64,000 nucleotides of DNA from an uncultured Hoeflea sp. (GCF_947501405.1 NZ_CANMVK010000003.1:186001-250000), one strand, 5' to 3'. Counted from the stretch's first letter, positions 1 to 11,594 are shown. Notes: generated by a model not told the origin, from the letters alone. Numbers and translations are program-made.

Positions 1-238
1 CACCACCGCCCATCACATTAAGGGCGAACAGGGCGAAACACCCCGAAAACACGATCAGGGAGGCTGCGATCGACCATCCGAAGGTCGCCAAGTCCATGCC
101 GGAAAACGGAGCAACCACAAAGAACGACACCGCGAGAATGATGGATACGCGGTTGGGAATGGTCATCGTCAGGATGTCGGAAAACGCCGCCATCGCCAGG
201 CAAAGCGGTAAAATGACAAATATCGCGGCCTCGACCAT
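1..238 (-). CDS. cpaA: Prepilin peptidase CpaA-like (A24 family), 5' part only, runs off the left edge
   Basis: Minus-strand translation from ATG at 238 reads MVEAAIFVILPLCLAMAAFSDILTMTIPNRVSIILAVSFFVVAPFSGMDLATFGW..., open to the window edge; next to Flp pilin genes. Absent from the ORF track because there is no stop in the window. Confidence 0.8.
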   Translation of the reverse strand, partial: MVEAAIFVILPLCLAMAAFSDILTMTIPNRVSIILAVSFFVVAPFSGMDLATFGWSIAASLIVFSGCFALFALNVMGGG

Positions 239-317
239 CTGTTCTGCTCCTTGGCTCAGGCTCACATTAGCGTCAAAACCTTAAGAAACCGCGACGGTTA
301 ACCGGCCTCAACAACGC

Positions 318-344
318 CAAAAAGCCGCCCGGAAAGGCGGCTTT
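318..344 (-). terminator. Rho-independent terminator of the first Flp pilin gene
   Basis: Minus strand: AAAGCCGCC-TTTCC-GGGCGGCTTTTT, just after the pilin stop. Confidence 0.7.
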
Positions 345-374
345 CAGGTTGTCCATCTGGACGCGAATCCCGCT

Positions 375-557
375 TTAGTGCGTGTTGGCAGCGGTGTTCA
401 TCTTGTTCGACAGGCCCTGGAACTGGGTGTTCAGGGTGTTGCCGAGTGTGGTTGCGCCGGTGATCAGGGCAACCGAAATCAGAGCGGCGATCAGGCCATA
501 TTCAATGGCTGTGGCGCCGGATTCGTCTTTGACGAAACGATCGATAAGAATCTTCAT
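375..557 (-). CDS. Flp/Fap pilin component
   Basis: 60 aa with Flp signature ESGATAIEYGLIAALISVALI; type IVb prepilin processing motif. Confidence 0.93.
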   Translation of the reverse strand: MKILIDRFVKDESGATAIEYGLIAALISVALITGATTLGNTLNTQFQGLSNKMNTAANTH

Positions 558-814
558 GGTTCTGTTCCTTCATCCACTTGGGTTTTCAGCACTCCGCCAA
601 CTGCTTCGGCTGGTCGGATACGAAGATCATAGGAGCTGTCGTTTTCGAACCGCTTAACAAATGAGGTTACCGAATTCTTGAAGTGCGCGATTTCGCGCTA
701 TGGTGAACAAAACATTTAGAATTGCTGCCTGTTTCGGTGTTGTAGACACAGCAAAGCCGCCCGGAACGAGCGGCTTTGCGTTGTATCCAACTGGCTAAGG
801 GTCTTGCCCCGACC

Positions 815-997
815 TTAGTGGTTGTTTGCAGCTGAGTTCATCTTGTTCGACAAGCCCTGGAACTGGGTGTTCAGCGTATTGCCGAGCGTGGTTGCGCCGG
901 TGATCAGAGCAACCGAGATCAGCGCGGCGATCAGGCCGTATTCGATTGCCGTGGCGCCGGATTCGTCTTTGACGAAGCGTTCAAAAATGGTCTTCAT
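815..997 (-). CDS. Flp/Fap pilin component (tandem paralog)
   Basis: 60 aa, nearly identical to the 375..557 product; same ATAIEYGLIAALIS motif. Confidence 0.93.
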   Translation of the reverse strand: MKTIFERFVKDESGATAIEYGLIAALISVALITGATTLGNTLNTQFQGLSNKMNSAANNH

Positions 998-1189
998 GGG
1001 ATACTCCTTATCCGCAATGGTTTCAGCACTCCGTCAACCGTTCCCGTTGATCAGATGCCCTCAAATTACAGGGTGAAGTTTTCGATCCGCTTAAACGATA
1101 TGGTTAGCAAAACCTTTGTTTTGGCCGCGGTTGCGAGGGCATCCGATCCTGAGCGCGAGAGTGGATTTTTCAGCCCGGACCAGCGCCCA

Positions 1190-1225
1190 CAGCAAAACGC
1201 CCAGCGGACAACAAGTCCGCTGAGC
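1190..1225 (-). terminator. Probable secB terminator hairpin
   Basis: Minus strand: GCTCAGCGGAC-TTGTT-GTCCGCTGGGC followed by GTTTTG. Confidence 0.55.
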
Positions 1226-1255
1226 GTCAATGCAACTCGATCCAGGCAGATGCGT

Positions 1256-1768
1256 TTAGTTGACCGGGTTGGTCACCTTCGCCTTGGTTTGCTCTTCGGC
1301 CATGCGCTGCTGGAACATCTGGGCAAAGTCGATCGGATCGATCAGCAGCGGCGGGAATCCGCCATTGCGGGTCGCGTCGGCAACGATCTGGCGGGCGAAG
1401 GGAAACAGGATCCGCGGGCATTCGATGAACAGCAGCGGCAGCATGTGTTCCTGCGGGAAGTTGGCCACGCGGAAGACGCCGCCATAGACAAGCTCGACAT
1501 TAAACACCACCGTCTCGCCATTCTTGGCTTCCGCATTCATTGTCAGCAAGACATCAAACTCCGTCTCGCCGAGTGGATTGGCATTGACGTTGACGTTGAT
1601 GTTGATCGCCGGGGCCTTCTCGCGAGGTCCGAGTGACTTCGGCGCGCCGGGATTTTCAAAAGAAAGATCTTTCACATATTGCGCCAGCACGTTGAGCGTC
1701 GGCGATTCGCCATTTCCCTTTGACTCGGTCGCGGCCGCTTCGTTCTTGCCGGTGGTATCCTTTGCCAT
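1256..1768 (-). CDS. secB: Protein-export chaperone SecB
   Basis: 170 aa, SecB features ([19 protein letters not shown]..., [55 protein letters not shown]). Confidence 0.95.
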   Translation of the reverse strand: MAKDTTGKNEAAATESKGNGESPTLNVLAQYVKDLSFENPGAPKSLGPREKAPAININVNVNANPLGETEFDVLLTMNAEAKNGETVVFNVELVYGGVFRVANFPQEHMLPLLFIECPRILFPFARQIVADATRNGGFPPLLIDPIDFAQMFQQRMAEEQTKAKVTNPVN

Positions 1769-1863
1769 GTGGCTCTTCCCTGTTCTTGTCCGCCAATGCG
1801 GTCGTCCGGTAAATTGTTCGGGCTTGGGCTAGCATTTCACCACCTGCGTTACAACCCGCTTGC

Positions 1864-2433
1864 TCAGCTCCCGTCCCGCTTGCCGTCAGCCTTTCCATCG
1901 GCCCCACCATCGCCGGGAAGCCGGGTCTCATCGCCGGACCAGGGCGACGAGGGATCGGGGTTGCGCACATATTCACCCTCGTCGAGGTCGACCACACCAT
2001 CCCGGGATGGTCCGCGGCCAGGTCCGGATGTGCCGCCGGGTCCGTGCGCGCCGCGAAAGCCCGCAGACATGCCATGCACAACGATACGATCCTTGATCAG
2101 ACGCCATACAGTGTCGCGAAATCCCGGCACGAACAGCAGGAAGCCCAGCGAATCGGTGACGAAGCCCGGCGTCAACAGCAAAACTCCGGCCACCAGGATC
2201 ATCACTCCGTGCACCAGTTCGCGGCCGGGCACGCGGTCGGCACGCATTTCCGCATTGATGCGGTTGAACAGCCCTATCCCCTGCCAACGCAGCAAGAGAC
2301 TGCCGATAACCGCGGTCAGCAGAACCATTCCGAGCGTCGCCCAGACGCCGATCTGGCCGCCAATGACGACAAAAGCCGCAATCTCGGCCAGTGGCACGAC
2401 AAGCAGCAGGAGCGGGATCAGGGAAAATCGCAT
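1864..2433 (-). CDS. fxsA: FxsA family membrane protein
   Basis: MRFSLIPLLLLVVPLAEIAAFVVIGGQIGVWATLGMVLLTAVIGSLLLRWQG... typical FxsA; start at internal Met (2433). Confidence 0.85.
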   Translation of the reverse strand: MRFSLIPLLLLVVPLAEIAAFVVIGGQIGVWATLGMVLLTAVIGSLLLRWQGIGLFNRINAEMRADRVPGRELVHGVMILVAGVLLLTPGFVTDSLGFLLFVPGFRDTVWRLIKDRIVVHGMSAGFRGAHGPGGTSGPGRGPSRDGVVDLDEGEYVRNPDPSSPWSGDETRLPGDGGADGKADGKRDGS

Positions 2434-2563
2434 GTAAGGGTTCCAGGCTGAGGCAGAGCCGTATTCGACCGGCAGGTGCAAATAGATGGCGCGACCCTTT
2501 GATTGATCGGCCCGAGAGGATTATATGCATCCTTACCGAGGATGAAACCGAAAGAAGGCGGGA

Positions 2564-3268
2564 ATGGGTTCCTTTGATTTTGTGACGTTCTTCTTTTTTG
2601 TGGCGGCGGTGATTGTGTTCATCCAGCTCCGGGCGGTGCTTGGCAAGCGCACCGGACATGAACGGCCGCCGCACGACCAGATGGCCCGCCGCGACGAGGC
2701 CCAGGAACAGGAAGGACTGGACGACCCCAAGGTGGTGACGCTGCCGCGCCGCGGACGCGAAGCCGCCGAACCCGACGCGTTCGCCGCAATCGACGCCTAT
2801 GCGGATCCGGGAACCGATCTGAACAGGGGGCTGCGCGACGTGTCAGCCGCCGATCCTTCGTTCAATCCCGATGAATTCGTCAAGGGCGCGACCATGGCCT
2901 ACGAGATGATCGTTTCGGCCTATGCGGACGGGGATCGCAAGACGCTTAAATCCTTGCTGTCGCGGGAAGTCTTTGACGGCTTTGTCGCCGCGATTGACGA
3001 TCGCGAGGCGCGCGGTGAAACAGTTCGCTCGAATTTCGTCGGGATCGAGAAAGCCAACATCATTCAGGCGGAGATGAAGGAAGCGGAAGCCAATGTCACG
3101 CTGCGCATCATCAGCCAGTTGATTTCGGCCACGCTTGACAAGGACGGCGAGGTGATCGAGGGCGATCTGGCGGAGGTCACCGATGTCAATGATGTCTGGA
3201 CCTTTGCCCGCGATACCCGCTCGCGCGATCCGAACTGGCGGCTGATTGCGACGGAAGCCGATCAGTAA
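2564..3268 (+). CDS. Tim44/TimA-like domain protein
   Basis: N-terminal TM then Tim44-like domain (FVKGATMAYEMIVSAYADGDRKTLKSLLSREVFDGF...); divergent from fxsA/secB and followed by mltA, as in rhizobia. Confidence 0.85.
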   Translation: MGSFDFVTFFFFVAAVIVFIQLRAVLGKRTGHERPPHDQMARRDEAQEQEGLDDPKVVTLPRRGREAAEPDAFAAIDAYADPGTDLNRGLRDVSAADPSFNPDEFVKGATMAYEMIVSAYADGDRKTLKSLLSREVFDGFVAAIDDREARGETVRSNFVGIEKANIIQAEMKEAEANVTLRIISQLISATLDKDGEVIEGDLAEVTDVNDVWTFARDTRSRDPNWRLIATEADQ

Positions 3269-4401
3269 TGCGGCTGGCGCTGCGGGCGGAGGCGTTTTCA
3301 TCGCTGCCCGGCTGGGCGGATGATCAACCCGCCGCCGCCCTTGCAGCCTTTCGCCGCTCTGCGCGGCGGGCGCTGGAAGAGGCGCCTTACAAGACGGGAT
3401 CTCTGGGCCTGTCGCATTCGGATTTCGAGGCCGGGTTCCGCGCCTCGCTGTCCTTGCCGGATGGCCCGGCGACAAATCCCGACAGCACCGAGGCGCGTGA
3501 TTTTTTCGAAACCTGGTTTCGTCCGGTCGAAATCGTACCTGGCGACGAAACCGGGTTCGTAACCGGCTATTACGAGCCGGAAATCGAAGTGAGCGAAACC
3601 GCCGGCCCGCGCCATGCCTATCCGTTCCTGAAAAAGCCTTTGGGCCTGACCAAGGTCGCCGATCCGGATGCGCCGCCTTCCGGCGTTCCCAAAGGTCATG
3701 CCTTCATGCTGGTTAAGGCCGGAAAGCCTGCGTGTTGCCCGGACCGGCGGGCGATTGAAACAGGGGCATTCGATGGTGAGAACCTCGAGATCGCCTGGGC
3801 CGAATCCCGTGCGGATGTGTTTTTCACCCATGTTCAGGGTTGCGCGCGGCTTCGCTTCACCAATGGCCGCAACACCCGCATTACCTATGATGGCAAGAGC
3901 GGGCATCCATTCACCGGGATCGGCAAATTGCTTGTCGAGCGCGGCGAGATCGATCCAGAGGCGATCTCGATGGCGGCGATCCGCCAATGGCTGGCAGACA
4001 ATGCTCACCAGGCTGATGATCTGATGCGGGAAAACCGCTCCTACATCTTTTTCCGCGAGGCCCCGGTTGAGGACGTTCGGCTTGGTCCCGTGGCCGCCGC
4101 CAAGGTTCCGCTGGAGCCGGGACGGTCGCTGGCGGTCGACCGCCACATCCATAGCTTCGGCACGCCAATCTTCGTGTCCGCCCCCGAGATTGAGGATTTC
4201 GACGCCCCGCGGCCTTTTGCGCGGCTGATGGTCGCACAAGACACCGGAACCGCGATCACCGGACCAGCGCGGGGGGACCTGTTTGCCGGCTGCGGCCCGC
4301 TGGCCGGCGACAAGGCGGGCTCGATCCGCAACCGGGCGCGGTTTGTGGTGCTGGCGCCTGCCGGATCAGACCTTGCGCGGCAGGCCGGACATGAGCACTG
4401 A
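3268..4401 (+). CDS. mltA: Membrane-bound lytic murein transglycosylase A
   Basis: MltA/3D domains: GFVTGYYEPEIEVSETAGPRHAYPFLKKP..., FVSAPEI...RLMVAQDTGTAITGPARGDLFAGCG. Confidence 0.93.
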   Translation: MRLALRAEAFSSLPGWADDQPAAALAAFRRSARRALEEAPYKTGSLGLSHSDFEAGFRASLSLPDGPATNPDSTEARDFFETWFRPVEIVPGDETGFVTGYYEPEIEVSETAGPRHAYPFLKKPLGLTKVADPDAPPSGVPKGHAFMLVKAGKPACCPDRRAIETGAFDGENLEIAWAESRADVFFTHVQGCARLRFTNGRNTRITYDGKSGHPFTGIGKLLVERGEIDPEAISMAAIRQWLADNAHQADDLMRENRSYIFFREAPVEDVRLGPVAAAKVPLEPGRSLAVDRHIHSFGTPIFVSAPEIEDFDAPRPFARLMVAQDTGTAITGPARGDLFAGCGPLAGDKAGSIRNRARFVVLAPAGSDLARQAGHEH

Positions 4402-4418
4402 TCCATGAGCACTGGCCC

Positions 4419-4970
4419 ATGAGCACCGACAAGCGCAAACTCAGCCATGAAGACCGGATCATCTGGGCCCAGGTGACCCGCACCGTCGATCCACTGCCCG
4501 GCAGGAAGATCGAGGACGAGGACTGGTACAGCGTCGCCGAGCCGTCGGCGATGCAGCTTACCGGCTCTCACCCACCGGTCTCCCAACCCAGGATACCGGG
4601 CAAACCGGAAAGCCCGGCCAAGCCGCGCCTCCACGCGATCGAACAACCGGTGATCCGCAAACTTGCGCGCGGGCGGCTGCCGATCGACGGCCGTATCGAC
4701 CTTCACGGCATGACACAAAGTGAGGCGCACAATCTGCTGTTCGGATTTCTGGCCCGTGCCCATGAGCGCGGTCTCAGGCATGTGCTGGTGATTACCGGCA
4801 AGGGCGCATCGCTCGGCAGCGATGGTGCACTTAAACGGCTGGTGCCGCAATGGCTGGCCAAGCCGGAGTTCCGGTTTCTTGTCTCCGGTCACGAGGAAGC
4901 GGCACGAAGCCACGGCGGACAGGGCGCGCTTTACATCCGGCTTCGCCGCGAGCGGGGCAAGCCGCGATGA
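4419..4970 (+). CDS. Smr/MutS2 C-terminal domain protein
   Basis: Smr motif IDGRIDLHGMTQSEAHNLLFGFL...RHVLVITGKG. Confidence 0.9.
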   Translation: MSTDKRKLSHEDRIIWAQVTRTVDPLPGRKIEDEDWYSVAEPSAMQLTGSHPPVSQPRIPGKPESPAKPRLHAIEQPVIRKLARGRLPIDGRIDLHGMTQSEAHNLLFGFLARAHERGLRHVLVITGKGASLGSDGALKRLVPQWLAKPEFRFLVSGHEEAARSHGGQGALYIRLRRERGKPR

Positions 4971-5386
4971 CGCCGTTTGGACAAGCCGTACGCAAGCTGC
5001 GCGCCGAGCGCGGCGTGACCCAGCGCGAGATGGCCAAGGCAATCGGGGTGTCGCCGGCCTATCTCTCGGCGCTCGAACACGGGCAGCGCTCGGAGCCAAG
5101 CTGGGAATTGATTCAGCGTGTGATCGGCTACTTCAACATCATCTGGGACGAGGCGGAAGAGCTGCAGATGCTGGCAAGCCTGTCGCGGCCAAAGGTAACC
5201 ATCGATACGTCCGGCCTGTCGCCCAAGGCCACCGAGATCGCCAACCGGCTGGCGGCAGCAATTGCAAAGCTGGACCCGGCAACGCTTGACGAGATCAGCA
5301 GCTTGATCGATGCGGCCGACCCGGCGGTTGGCGCGCGTACAGCTCAGCCGATCCTGCAGGGACGCGGCGACAAGCTGCCTCGATAG
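4967..5386 (+). CDS. XRE family helix-turn-helix regulator
   Basis: MTPFGQAVRKLRAERGVTQREMAKAIGVSPAYLSALEHGQRSEPSW; ATGA overlap with the smr stop. Confidence 0.9.
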   Translation: MTPFGQAVRKLRAERGVTQREMAKAIGVSPAYLSALEHGQRSEPSWELIQRVIGYFNIIWDEAEELQMLASLSRPKVTIDTSGLSPKATEIANRLAAAIAKLDPATLDEISSLIDAADPAVGARTAQPILQGRGDKLPR

Positions 5387-5428
5387 GCGCACAAGTCGTT
5401 TTTGCGCGTTTTGCTTGGAAAACCGTGC

Positions 5429-6418
5429 TTAGCGTTCAATCATAGCGCGGAGTTCTTCTTCGTGATCATTGACCAGCCAGCCATAATAATTCTCCTTGGG
5501 CAGGAGCGGTTTTTGGCCGCGGCTTTTGCGCTTGCGGTTGGTTTCAGCGAGTTCGCGCGCACGCCGGGCCGAATTGCCGACATTGTAAAGCGTGGCGGTC
5601 AGCCCGGGATTTTGTGAAATATCGAAGCCGGCAATGTCTCGGTAATTGTCGATCGAGTCGGCAATCGAAGCGGCCATGAAAGCCAGCGTCGAATCGGGCT
5701 CCATGATGGCTTTGTAGACCTGTGCCGCATTGCTCGCGCGCAGTTTCGGCAGCCGCGAAACCTTGTGCACCCGGTCGGTGTGGATGAGCGCCGTGAGCGG
5801 GTTGAGCTGGCCCAGCCCAAAGGTCTGGCCGGCATAGAAGGGCTGGAAGAACACCGCGCCGAAGCGGTCTTTGGGAAAGGACTTGCCATCAACGGTCTTG
5901 CCGCGGAACTCGGCCTCCCAGACCTCTTCACGGCAGCTCCACAGCACCGCCGAATCGGCATCCTCGTCGCAGACCTCGAATTGCGGGCGCGTGACGAAAT
6001 CGACCACCGTCTCGCCATCATACTCGAAGCGGAAACGCTCGCCTGCATAGGAAACGGCTTTGACGTAATAGGTTTGCAGGTGGTCATAGGCGTCGACATT
6101 GTAGGTGTGTTCGCCCACCAGCGCGCCGACAATGTGGATCGGGTCGATCTCGTAACGCTCGGAGACCTTGTGGATCTTGTTGCGAAGCTTCTTGTCCTCG
6201 GCGATCAGATCGCGGATTTTTTCGTATTTGCGATCGAAGCTGGTCTTGCTCGCCTTGGTGCGGCGCTTGGAGGCGCCCGGAATGTCAGGCTGTTCGGCAT
6301 TGCGGTTGCCCGGCGGCGCCAGCTCCACAGCGATTGCCTGCGAGAGCGGCGCCAGGCTCAGGACGAACACAGTCACAATCGCGATGACCGTCGTGAGTGG
6401 GTTGCCTGACACCTTCAT
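5429..6418 (-). CDS. DUF1402 family secreted protein
   Basis: 329 aa with signal peptide; resembles rhizobial DUF1402 proteins (VSERYEIDPIHIVGALVGEHTYNVDAYDHLQTYYVKA). Confidence 0.75.
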   Translation of the reverse strand: MKVSGNPLTTVIAIVTVFVLSLAPLSQAIAVELAPPGNRNAEQPDIPGASKRRTKASKTSFDRKYEKIRDLIAEDKKLRNKIHKVSERYEIDPIHIVGALVGEHTYNVDAYDHLQTYYVKAVSYAGERFRFEYDGETVVDFVTRPQFEVCDEDADSAVLWSCREEVWEAEFRGKTVDGKSFPKDRFGAVFFQPFYAGQTFGLGQLNPLTALIHTDRVHKVSRLPKLRASNAAQVYKAIMEPDSTLAFMAASIADSIDNYRDIAGFDISQNPGLTATLYNVGNSARRARELAETNRKRKSRGQKPLLPKENYYGWLVNDHEEELRAMIER

Positions 6419-6525
6419 GCTCCTCTTCGCAGGCCCCGCTGCTCAGGTCTGCGGGCATTGCCGTTCGGGCGTCGGGCGGGCAGATGCGCACGATCGCCCC
6501 GCCGACCAGTCCCGTTTATCATCGG

Positions 6526-7833
6526 CTACAGAATGAAGCGCGAGAGGTCGGTGTTCTGGGCGAGGTCTCCAACGTTCTTCCGGACATAGTCTGAATCAAT
6601 TGTGATTGTCGAGCCCGGCTGGTCCGGGGCTGTGAAAGAAATCTCGTCGAGCACCCGCTCCATAACGGTCTGCAGGCGGCGCGCGCCGATGTTCTCGATG
6701 CTGCCATTAAGGTGCACTGCAACCTCGGCCAAGGCGTCGATGGCGTCCTCGGTGAAATCGAGCGTGACGCTCTCGGTCTCCATCAAAGCCACATATTGCT
6801 TGATCAGGCTGGCTTCCGTCTCGGTCAAGATGCGGCGGAAATCATCCTTGACCAGAGCCCGCAGCTCGACCCGGATCGGCAAGCGGCCCTGCAATTCAGG
6901 CAGCAGATCGGAGGGTTTGGAGACATGGAACGCGCCCGAGGCGATAAACAAAATGTGATCGGTTTTCACCGGTCCGTATTTGGTGGCCACAGTGGTGCCT
7001 TCAACCAAAGGCAGCAGATCGCGCTGCACGCCCTCGCGCGATACGCCCGCGCCCATGCCGCCCTCGCGGTTGGCGATCTTGTCGATCTCGTCGATAAAGA
7101 CGATGCCGTCATCCTCGGCGGATTTGAGCGCTTCCTGCTGGATCTGCTCCATGTCGAGCAGCTTGTCAGACTCGTCGTTGATCAGCGTGTCGTAAGACTC
7201 GCGCACGGTGGTCTTGACCTTGCGTGTCCGCCCACCCATCGCCTTGCCGAACAGATCGCCGATATTGAGAACACCGACATTGCCGCCTGGCATGCCGGGA
7301 AGCTCGAACTGCGGCATACCGGAGGAATTGTCCGCCACCTCGATCTCGATCTCCTTGTCGTCAAGCTGACCGTCGCGCAGTTTTTTACGGAAATTATCGC
7401 GTGTGCCCGGCGACGCGGTGTCGCCGACCAGCGCATCGAGCACCCGTTCCTCGGCATTGAGCCGCGCCTTGGCCTCGACTTCGGAACGCTTGCGCTCACG
7501 CACCAGCATGATGCCGGCCTCGACAAGATCGCGGATGATTTGTTCGACATCGCGGCCGACATAACCAACCTCGGTGAATTTGGTCGCCTCGACCTTGATG
7601 AAGGGCGCGCCAGCAAGCCGCGCCAGACGCCGTGAGATTTCGGTCTTGCCGACGCCTGTCGGCCCGATCATCAGGATGTTCTTGGGCATCACCTCTTCGC
7701 GCAACGGGCCATCGAGCTGCTGCCGCCGCCAGCGATTTCTCAGCGCGATCGCCACCGCGCGTTTGGCGTCTTTCTGGCCGATGATGAACCGGTCGAGCTC
7801 GGTTACGGTTTCGCGGGGGGAAAAATTGCTCAT
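6526..7833 (-). CDS. hslU: ATP-dependent protease ATPase subunit HslU
   Basis: [34 protein letters not shown]...[15 protein letters not shown]; next to hslV. Confidence 0.97.
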   Translation of the reverse strand: MSNFSPRETVTELDRFIIGQKDAKRAVAIALRNRWRRQQLDGPLREEVMPKNILMIGPTGVGKTEISRRLARLAGAPFIKVEATKFTEVGYVGRDVEQIIRDLVEAGIMLVRERKRSEVEAKARLNAEERVLDALVGDTASPGTRDNFRKKLRDGQLDDKEIEIEVADNSSGMPQFELPGMPGGNVGVLNIGDLFGKAMGGRTRKVKTTVRESYDTLINDESDKLLDMEQIQQEALKSAEDDGIVFIDEIDKIANREGGMGAGVSREGVQRDLLPLVEGTTVATKYGPVKTDHILFIASGAFHVSKPSDLLPELQGRLPIRVELRALVKDDFRRILTETEASLIKQYVALMETESVTLDFTEDAIDALAEVAVHLNGSIENIGARRLQTVMERVLDEISFTAPDQPGSTITIDSDYVRKNVGDLAQNTDLSRFIL

Positions 7834-7841
7834 ATCGGGGA

Positions 7842-9062
7842 TCATGCCTTTATGGGTGGAAGCCTGTTCAGGGCCGATGTGGGAAGAAGCGGGCGTATTA
7901 TCAAGCTGCGGATGCGCTGCCAGCCGGCCCCGAACAGGATGACGATCGCACCGATGGCGATCAGGATCAGCGCAAATGGCGGAATGCCCGTGGTGTTGGC
8001 CGCGTCATTGATGAGGAAATAGATGCCGACCGACCCGAAATAGGCAAGCGTCGGCGCCAACAGCGACCTCCGGTCGATTGCCAGCGCAACCAGCACGAAA
8101 CCCGCCATCATCAGGCCCAATAGGATGCTGGCCCACAGCCCCGGTTCGATTCTGCCTGACAGCACCTCCTGGCCAGTGGCTAGGATAAACAGCGGGTGCA
8201 CCAGGAGCGGCGCGGACACCACATGCAGCCAGAAGGCGCAATCCGACCAGACCGTCTGCCGCTCGCGGTCGCGCAGATCGAAAAACACGGCCACAAAGAA
8301 GATCGCCAGACCGCATAGCAATGGAATGGCCAGCGCATCGGCGAGTATGTCGGCAAGCTGATCGGCCGCCGGAACAACGGCCGCGCCGCTGATCAGTTGA
8401 TCGTGGTAGAACACCAGCGCGCCCAAGAACGCCAAGCTGGTGGCGGCGAGGGCAATCACGCCCGCAAGAACCGGCACCTTGAAGCGCGTGAAATACACAA
8501 CGGCGGCGACGATCATGCCGCCTCCGAGGATCGAGGCGACTTCGCCGGCGCTGGCTCTCAATGCCAAGAGCGAAAACACGTTGAGTTCGGCGGGCAGGCC
8601 GATTTGCGCCTGAAGGCCCTCCCACAGGAGTGCGAGGACAGCGGCCATGAACATCAGCGACAGCAGCGTGCTTGAAAGGCGCATGCGTTTTTGCCGCGTG
8701 ACGATTTCGGCCACGCCCCAACTGCCAAGCGCCAGGGCCACGGCGATCGACACGGCGTTCTGCGGCGCAATCGCCTGCAGGGCGAACAGCGCGCCGGCAA
8801 ACAGCAAAATGACGCCGACGGTGACGAAAATATCATTGCCGCCGCCCACCAGCCGCATCTGGTCATCGACCGACGGCAAAGCAGCACCGGCAAGACCTTG
8901 GGCCCTGCCCTCGACGCCTTCGGCACCCTGTCCGGCCAAGGCCGGTTCCGGCGCTTCTTCCCGCGCCAGCGCGATCAACGCCTGACGCTGACCTGCATTG
9001 AGGATGCCCCGGGCGACCGCGCGGTTGAGGATCGTCTCGTCAATCATGCCCGCGGCTTTCAT
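7842..9062 (-). CDS. DUF2157-like polytopic membrane protein
   Basis: 406 aa, many TM helices; family assignment by general resemblance only. Confidence 0.55.
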   Translation of the reverse strand: MKAAGMIDETILNRAVARGILNAGQRQALIALAREEAPEPALAGQGAEGVEGRAQGLAGAALPSVDDQMRLVGGGNDIFVTVGVILLFAGALFALQAIAPQNAVSIAVALALGSWGVAEIVTRQKRMRLSSTLLSLMFMAAVLALLWEGLQAQIGLPAELNVFSLLALRASAGEVASILGGGMIVAAVVYFTRFKVPVLAGVIALAATSLAFLGALVFYHDQLISGAAVVPAADQLADILADALAIPLLCGLAIFFVAVFFDLRDRERQTVWSDCAFWLHVVSAPLLVHPLFILATGQEVLSGRIEPGLWASILLGLMMAGFVLVALAIDRRSLLAPTLAYFGSVGIYFLINDAANTTGIPPFALILIAIGAIVILFGAGWQRIRSLIIRPLLPTSALNRLPPIKA

Positions 9063-9079
9063 GTTGGCAGCCTTCTCAT

Positions 9080-9640
9080 TTATGAATCCTGATCGAGGCG
9101 CAGGCGCATGATCAGCATAGCCTGATCCCGTGCCTCGGGGTCGGGTGCTTCAAACAGCGCCTCGAACCCGGCTTTCTCATAGGCCCGGATAGCACGTGCA
9201 TTGGCGGCGTCAGGATCGATGATGATGTCACGGCAACCTTCGGCGATCAGCATTTTGACAAAGGCCTTGAGCGCAGCGGAACCCAATCCCCTGCCGAGGT
9301 TTTCTTCAAGGCCAACGGAAAGATCGACTCCGACGCTACCCGTGGGCACCTTCAACATCCAGGGCGCCTTGCTGATCCACGGCTCGACCAGATGGTCGCG
9401 GATCCGCCAGGCCTGGATGTAACCCATCGGCTCGCCGTCGCGCAGAAACAGAAACGGACGGGTGCTGTCGCGGCCCTCGACCATATCGCGGATATAGCCG
9501 AGTTCGGTTTCGACCTCACCCCACCATTGGCGCCAGTGCGGCTGGCGCATCCAGTCCTCAAGCAGTGTGTAATCGTTCGCGGTTACGGCCCGGAAGCCGA
9601 TCCGCCCGGAATCAGCCGGGGCTGATTCAGTCGAGCTCAA
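9080..9640 (-). CDS. GNAT family N-acetyltransferase (AAC(6')-like)
   Basis: [31 protein letters not shown]...GYIQAWRI...[17 protein letters not shown]...[19 protein letters not shown]; start ambiguous (likely TTG at 9640, slightly overlapping hslV). Confidence 0.8.
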   Translation of the reverse strand: MSSTESAPADSGRIGFRAVTANDYTLLEDWMRQPHWRQWWGEVETELGYIRDMVEGRDSTRPFLFLRDGEPMGYIQAWRIRDHLVEPWISKAPWMLKVPTGSVGVDLSVGLEENLGRGLGSAALKAFVKMLIAEGCRDIIIDPDAANARAIRAYEKAGFEALFEAPDPEARDQAMLIMRLRLDQDS

Positions 9641-10187
9641 GGGTTTCCACCACAATGTTTGTGTTGGTGTAGACGCAGATATCGCCGGCGATCTCCATGG
9701 CCCGCCGGGCCACGTCCTCGGCACTCTTGTCGCCGTCCATCATGGCGCGGGCGGCGGCATAGGCGTAGTTGCCGCCCGAGCCGATTGCCATGGTGCCGTG
9801 TTCAGGCTCCAGCACGTCACCATTGCCGGTAATTGCCAGCGTTACGGTCTTGTCGGCCACCAGCATCATGGCTTCGAGCCGCCGGAGATAGCGGTCCGTC
9901 CGCCAGTCCTTGGCCAGTTCCACCGCCGCACGGGTGAGCTGGTCGGGGTATTGCTCCAGCTTGGCCTCAAGCCGCTCGAGCAGGGTGAAGGCGTCGGCGG
10001 TGGCGCCCGCGAAGCCGGCGATCACGGTGCCGTCCTTGCCGATGCGGCGCACCTTGCGGGCATTGCCCTTCATCACCGTCTGGCCAAGGCTGACCTGGCC
10101 ATCGCCGGCCATGACCACCTGGTTGTCCTTGCGCACCGTGATGATGGTGGTGGCGTGCATCTGGCCAAAGGGATTGTGCTCGCTCAT
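9627..10187 (-). CDS. hslV: ATP-dependent protease subunit HslV
   Basis: [42 protein letters not shown]-terminal Thr protease. Confidence 0.97.
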   Translation of the reverse strand: MSEHNPFGQMHATTIITVRKDNQVVMAGDGQVSLGQTVMKGNARKVRRIGKDGTVIAGFAGATADAFTLLERLEAKLEQYPDQLTRAAVELAKDWRTDRYLRRLEAMMLVADKTVTLAITGNGDVLEPEHGTMAIGSGGNYAYAAARAMMDGDKSAEDVARRAMEIAGDICVYTNTNIVVETLELD

Positions 10188-10389
10188 GACGCGTCCTTTT
10201 TGTCACGGCGGCCAGCGACCGCCCGAATTTGAAGTCAATCCTATGTAAGCGCCCCGGAGGCATTTGCAAATCGGCTGCGGATCGCTCTATCCGTGGCGCA
10301 ACGGCCGGGCTGGGCCAATGCCAAAGCCGTTCTGGATATTTGCAGCGCAGGCTGGTATTGAGCGCCGATCACACTGCCCGGAGACGCCG

Positions 10390-10998
10390 ATGGCCACCAC
10401 CGAGAGCTCGCGCACTGCCAAGATTGCGCGAAAGACCAATGAAACCGACATCGAAGTTTCCGTAGACATTGACGGAACCGGCGCGGGATCGATCTCCACA
10501 GGCGTGGGGTTTTTCGACCACATGCTTGACCAGCTCTGCCGCCATTCGCTGATCAATCTCGATGTTCGCGCCCAGGGCGATCTGCACATCGACGATCACC
10601 ACACGGTGGAAGATACCGGCATTGCCATCGGCCAGGCGCTCAACAAGGCGCTGGGCGACAGAAAAGGCATCACCCGCTACGCTTCGCTGGATCTGGCGAT
10701 GGACGAGACCCTGACCCGTGCTGCGGTGGATATCTCCGGGCGGCCATTCCTGGTTTGGGATGTTGAGTTTTCCGCACCCAAGATCGGCACATTCGACACC
10801 GAACTGGTGCGCGAATTCTTTCAGGCGCTGGCTCAGCATGGCGGCATCACCCTGCATGTCGCCAATCTTTATGGCGCCAACAATCATCACATCGCAGAGA
10901 CCTGCTTCAAGGCCGTGGCCCGTGTGTTGCGCAGCGCCTGCGAGGTCGACCCGCGGCAGCAGGACAGGATTCCCTCAACCAAGGGATCCCTGGCCTGA
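10390..10998 (+). CDS. hisB: Imidazoleglycerol-phosphate dehydratase
   Basis: [49 protein letters not shown]. Confidence 0.97.
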   Translation: MATTESSRTAKIARKTNETDIEVSVDIDGTGAGSISTGVGFFDHMLDQLCRHSLINLDVRAQGDLHIDDHHTVEDTGIAIGQALNKALGDRKGITRYASLDLAMDETLTRAAVDISGRPFLVWDVEFSAPKIGTFDTELVREFFQALAQHGGITLHVANLYGANNHHIAETCFKAVARVLRSACEVDPRQQDRIPSTKGSLA

Positions 10999-11101
10999 GA
11001 ACCCGCCGGACTTGGGTGCCTGATCCGTTTCGCTCGCTTGTCGGGCAACCAGCGGGTGCCCGCACCGGATGGATGCCGGACAGACAATCGGAGACCTCGC
11101 G

Positions 11102-11590
11102 ATGAGCACATATCTGATCTTCGCCAGACCGGAGTCAGCGATTCCCGACGAGGGATCGGTGATCGTCGCGGACCGCTTCTCGTCGCTGGCCTTCATTGCG
11201 CCTTTGATCTGGCTGCTGTTTAACCGTCTGTGGGTGGAAGCGGTCCTGGTGTTGCTTTTGAGTTTGGCTGCGGGGCTGATGATCGCACAGGGCTGGTTTG
11301 GCTCGGCTCTGGCGCTGAACCTGGCGATTTCGACCGTGACGGGGCTTGAAGGCCGGAACTGGCGGGCAGCAAACCTTGCCCGCCGCGGCTGGCGGCTCGC
11401 TGATCTGGTCGAGGCCGATGACCCCGACACGGCGTTTGACATTCACGCCCATCGGAGCCTGGGACGCGGCGATCATCCCGTTCAAACCACAGGGCAGCTG
11501 CAAAACCGCTCGCTTTCGCCCCGGCTCGGGCGCGGCGAGAGCGATGGCGACAGCGGCGCAATCGGCCTGGTGCCGATCGAGAGGAACTGA
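11102..11590 (+). CDS. DUF2628 domain protein
   Basis: [52 protein letters not shown]..., TM helices; inserted between hisB and hisH. Confidence 0.75.
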   Translation: MSTYLIFARPESAIPDEGSVIVADRFSSLAFIAPLIWLLFNRLWVEAVLVLLLSLAAGLMIAQGWFGSALALNLAISTVTGLEGRNWRAANLARRGWRLADLVEADDPDTAFDIHAHRSLGRGDHPVQTTGQLQNRSLSPRLGRGESDGDSGAIGLVPIERN

Positions 11591-11594
11591 GGGC

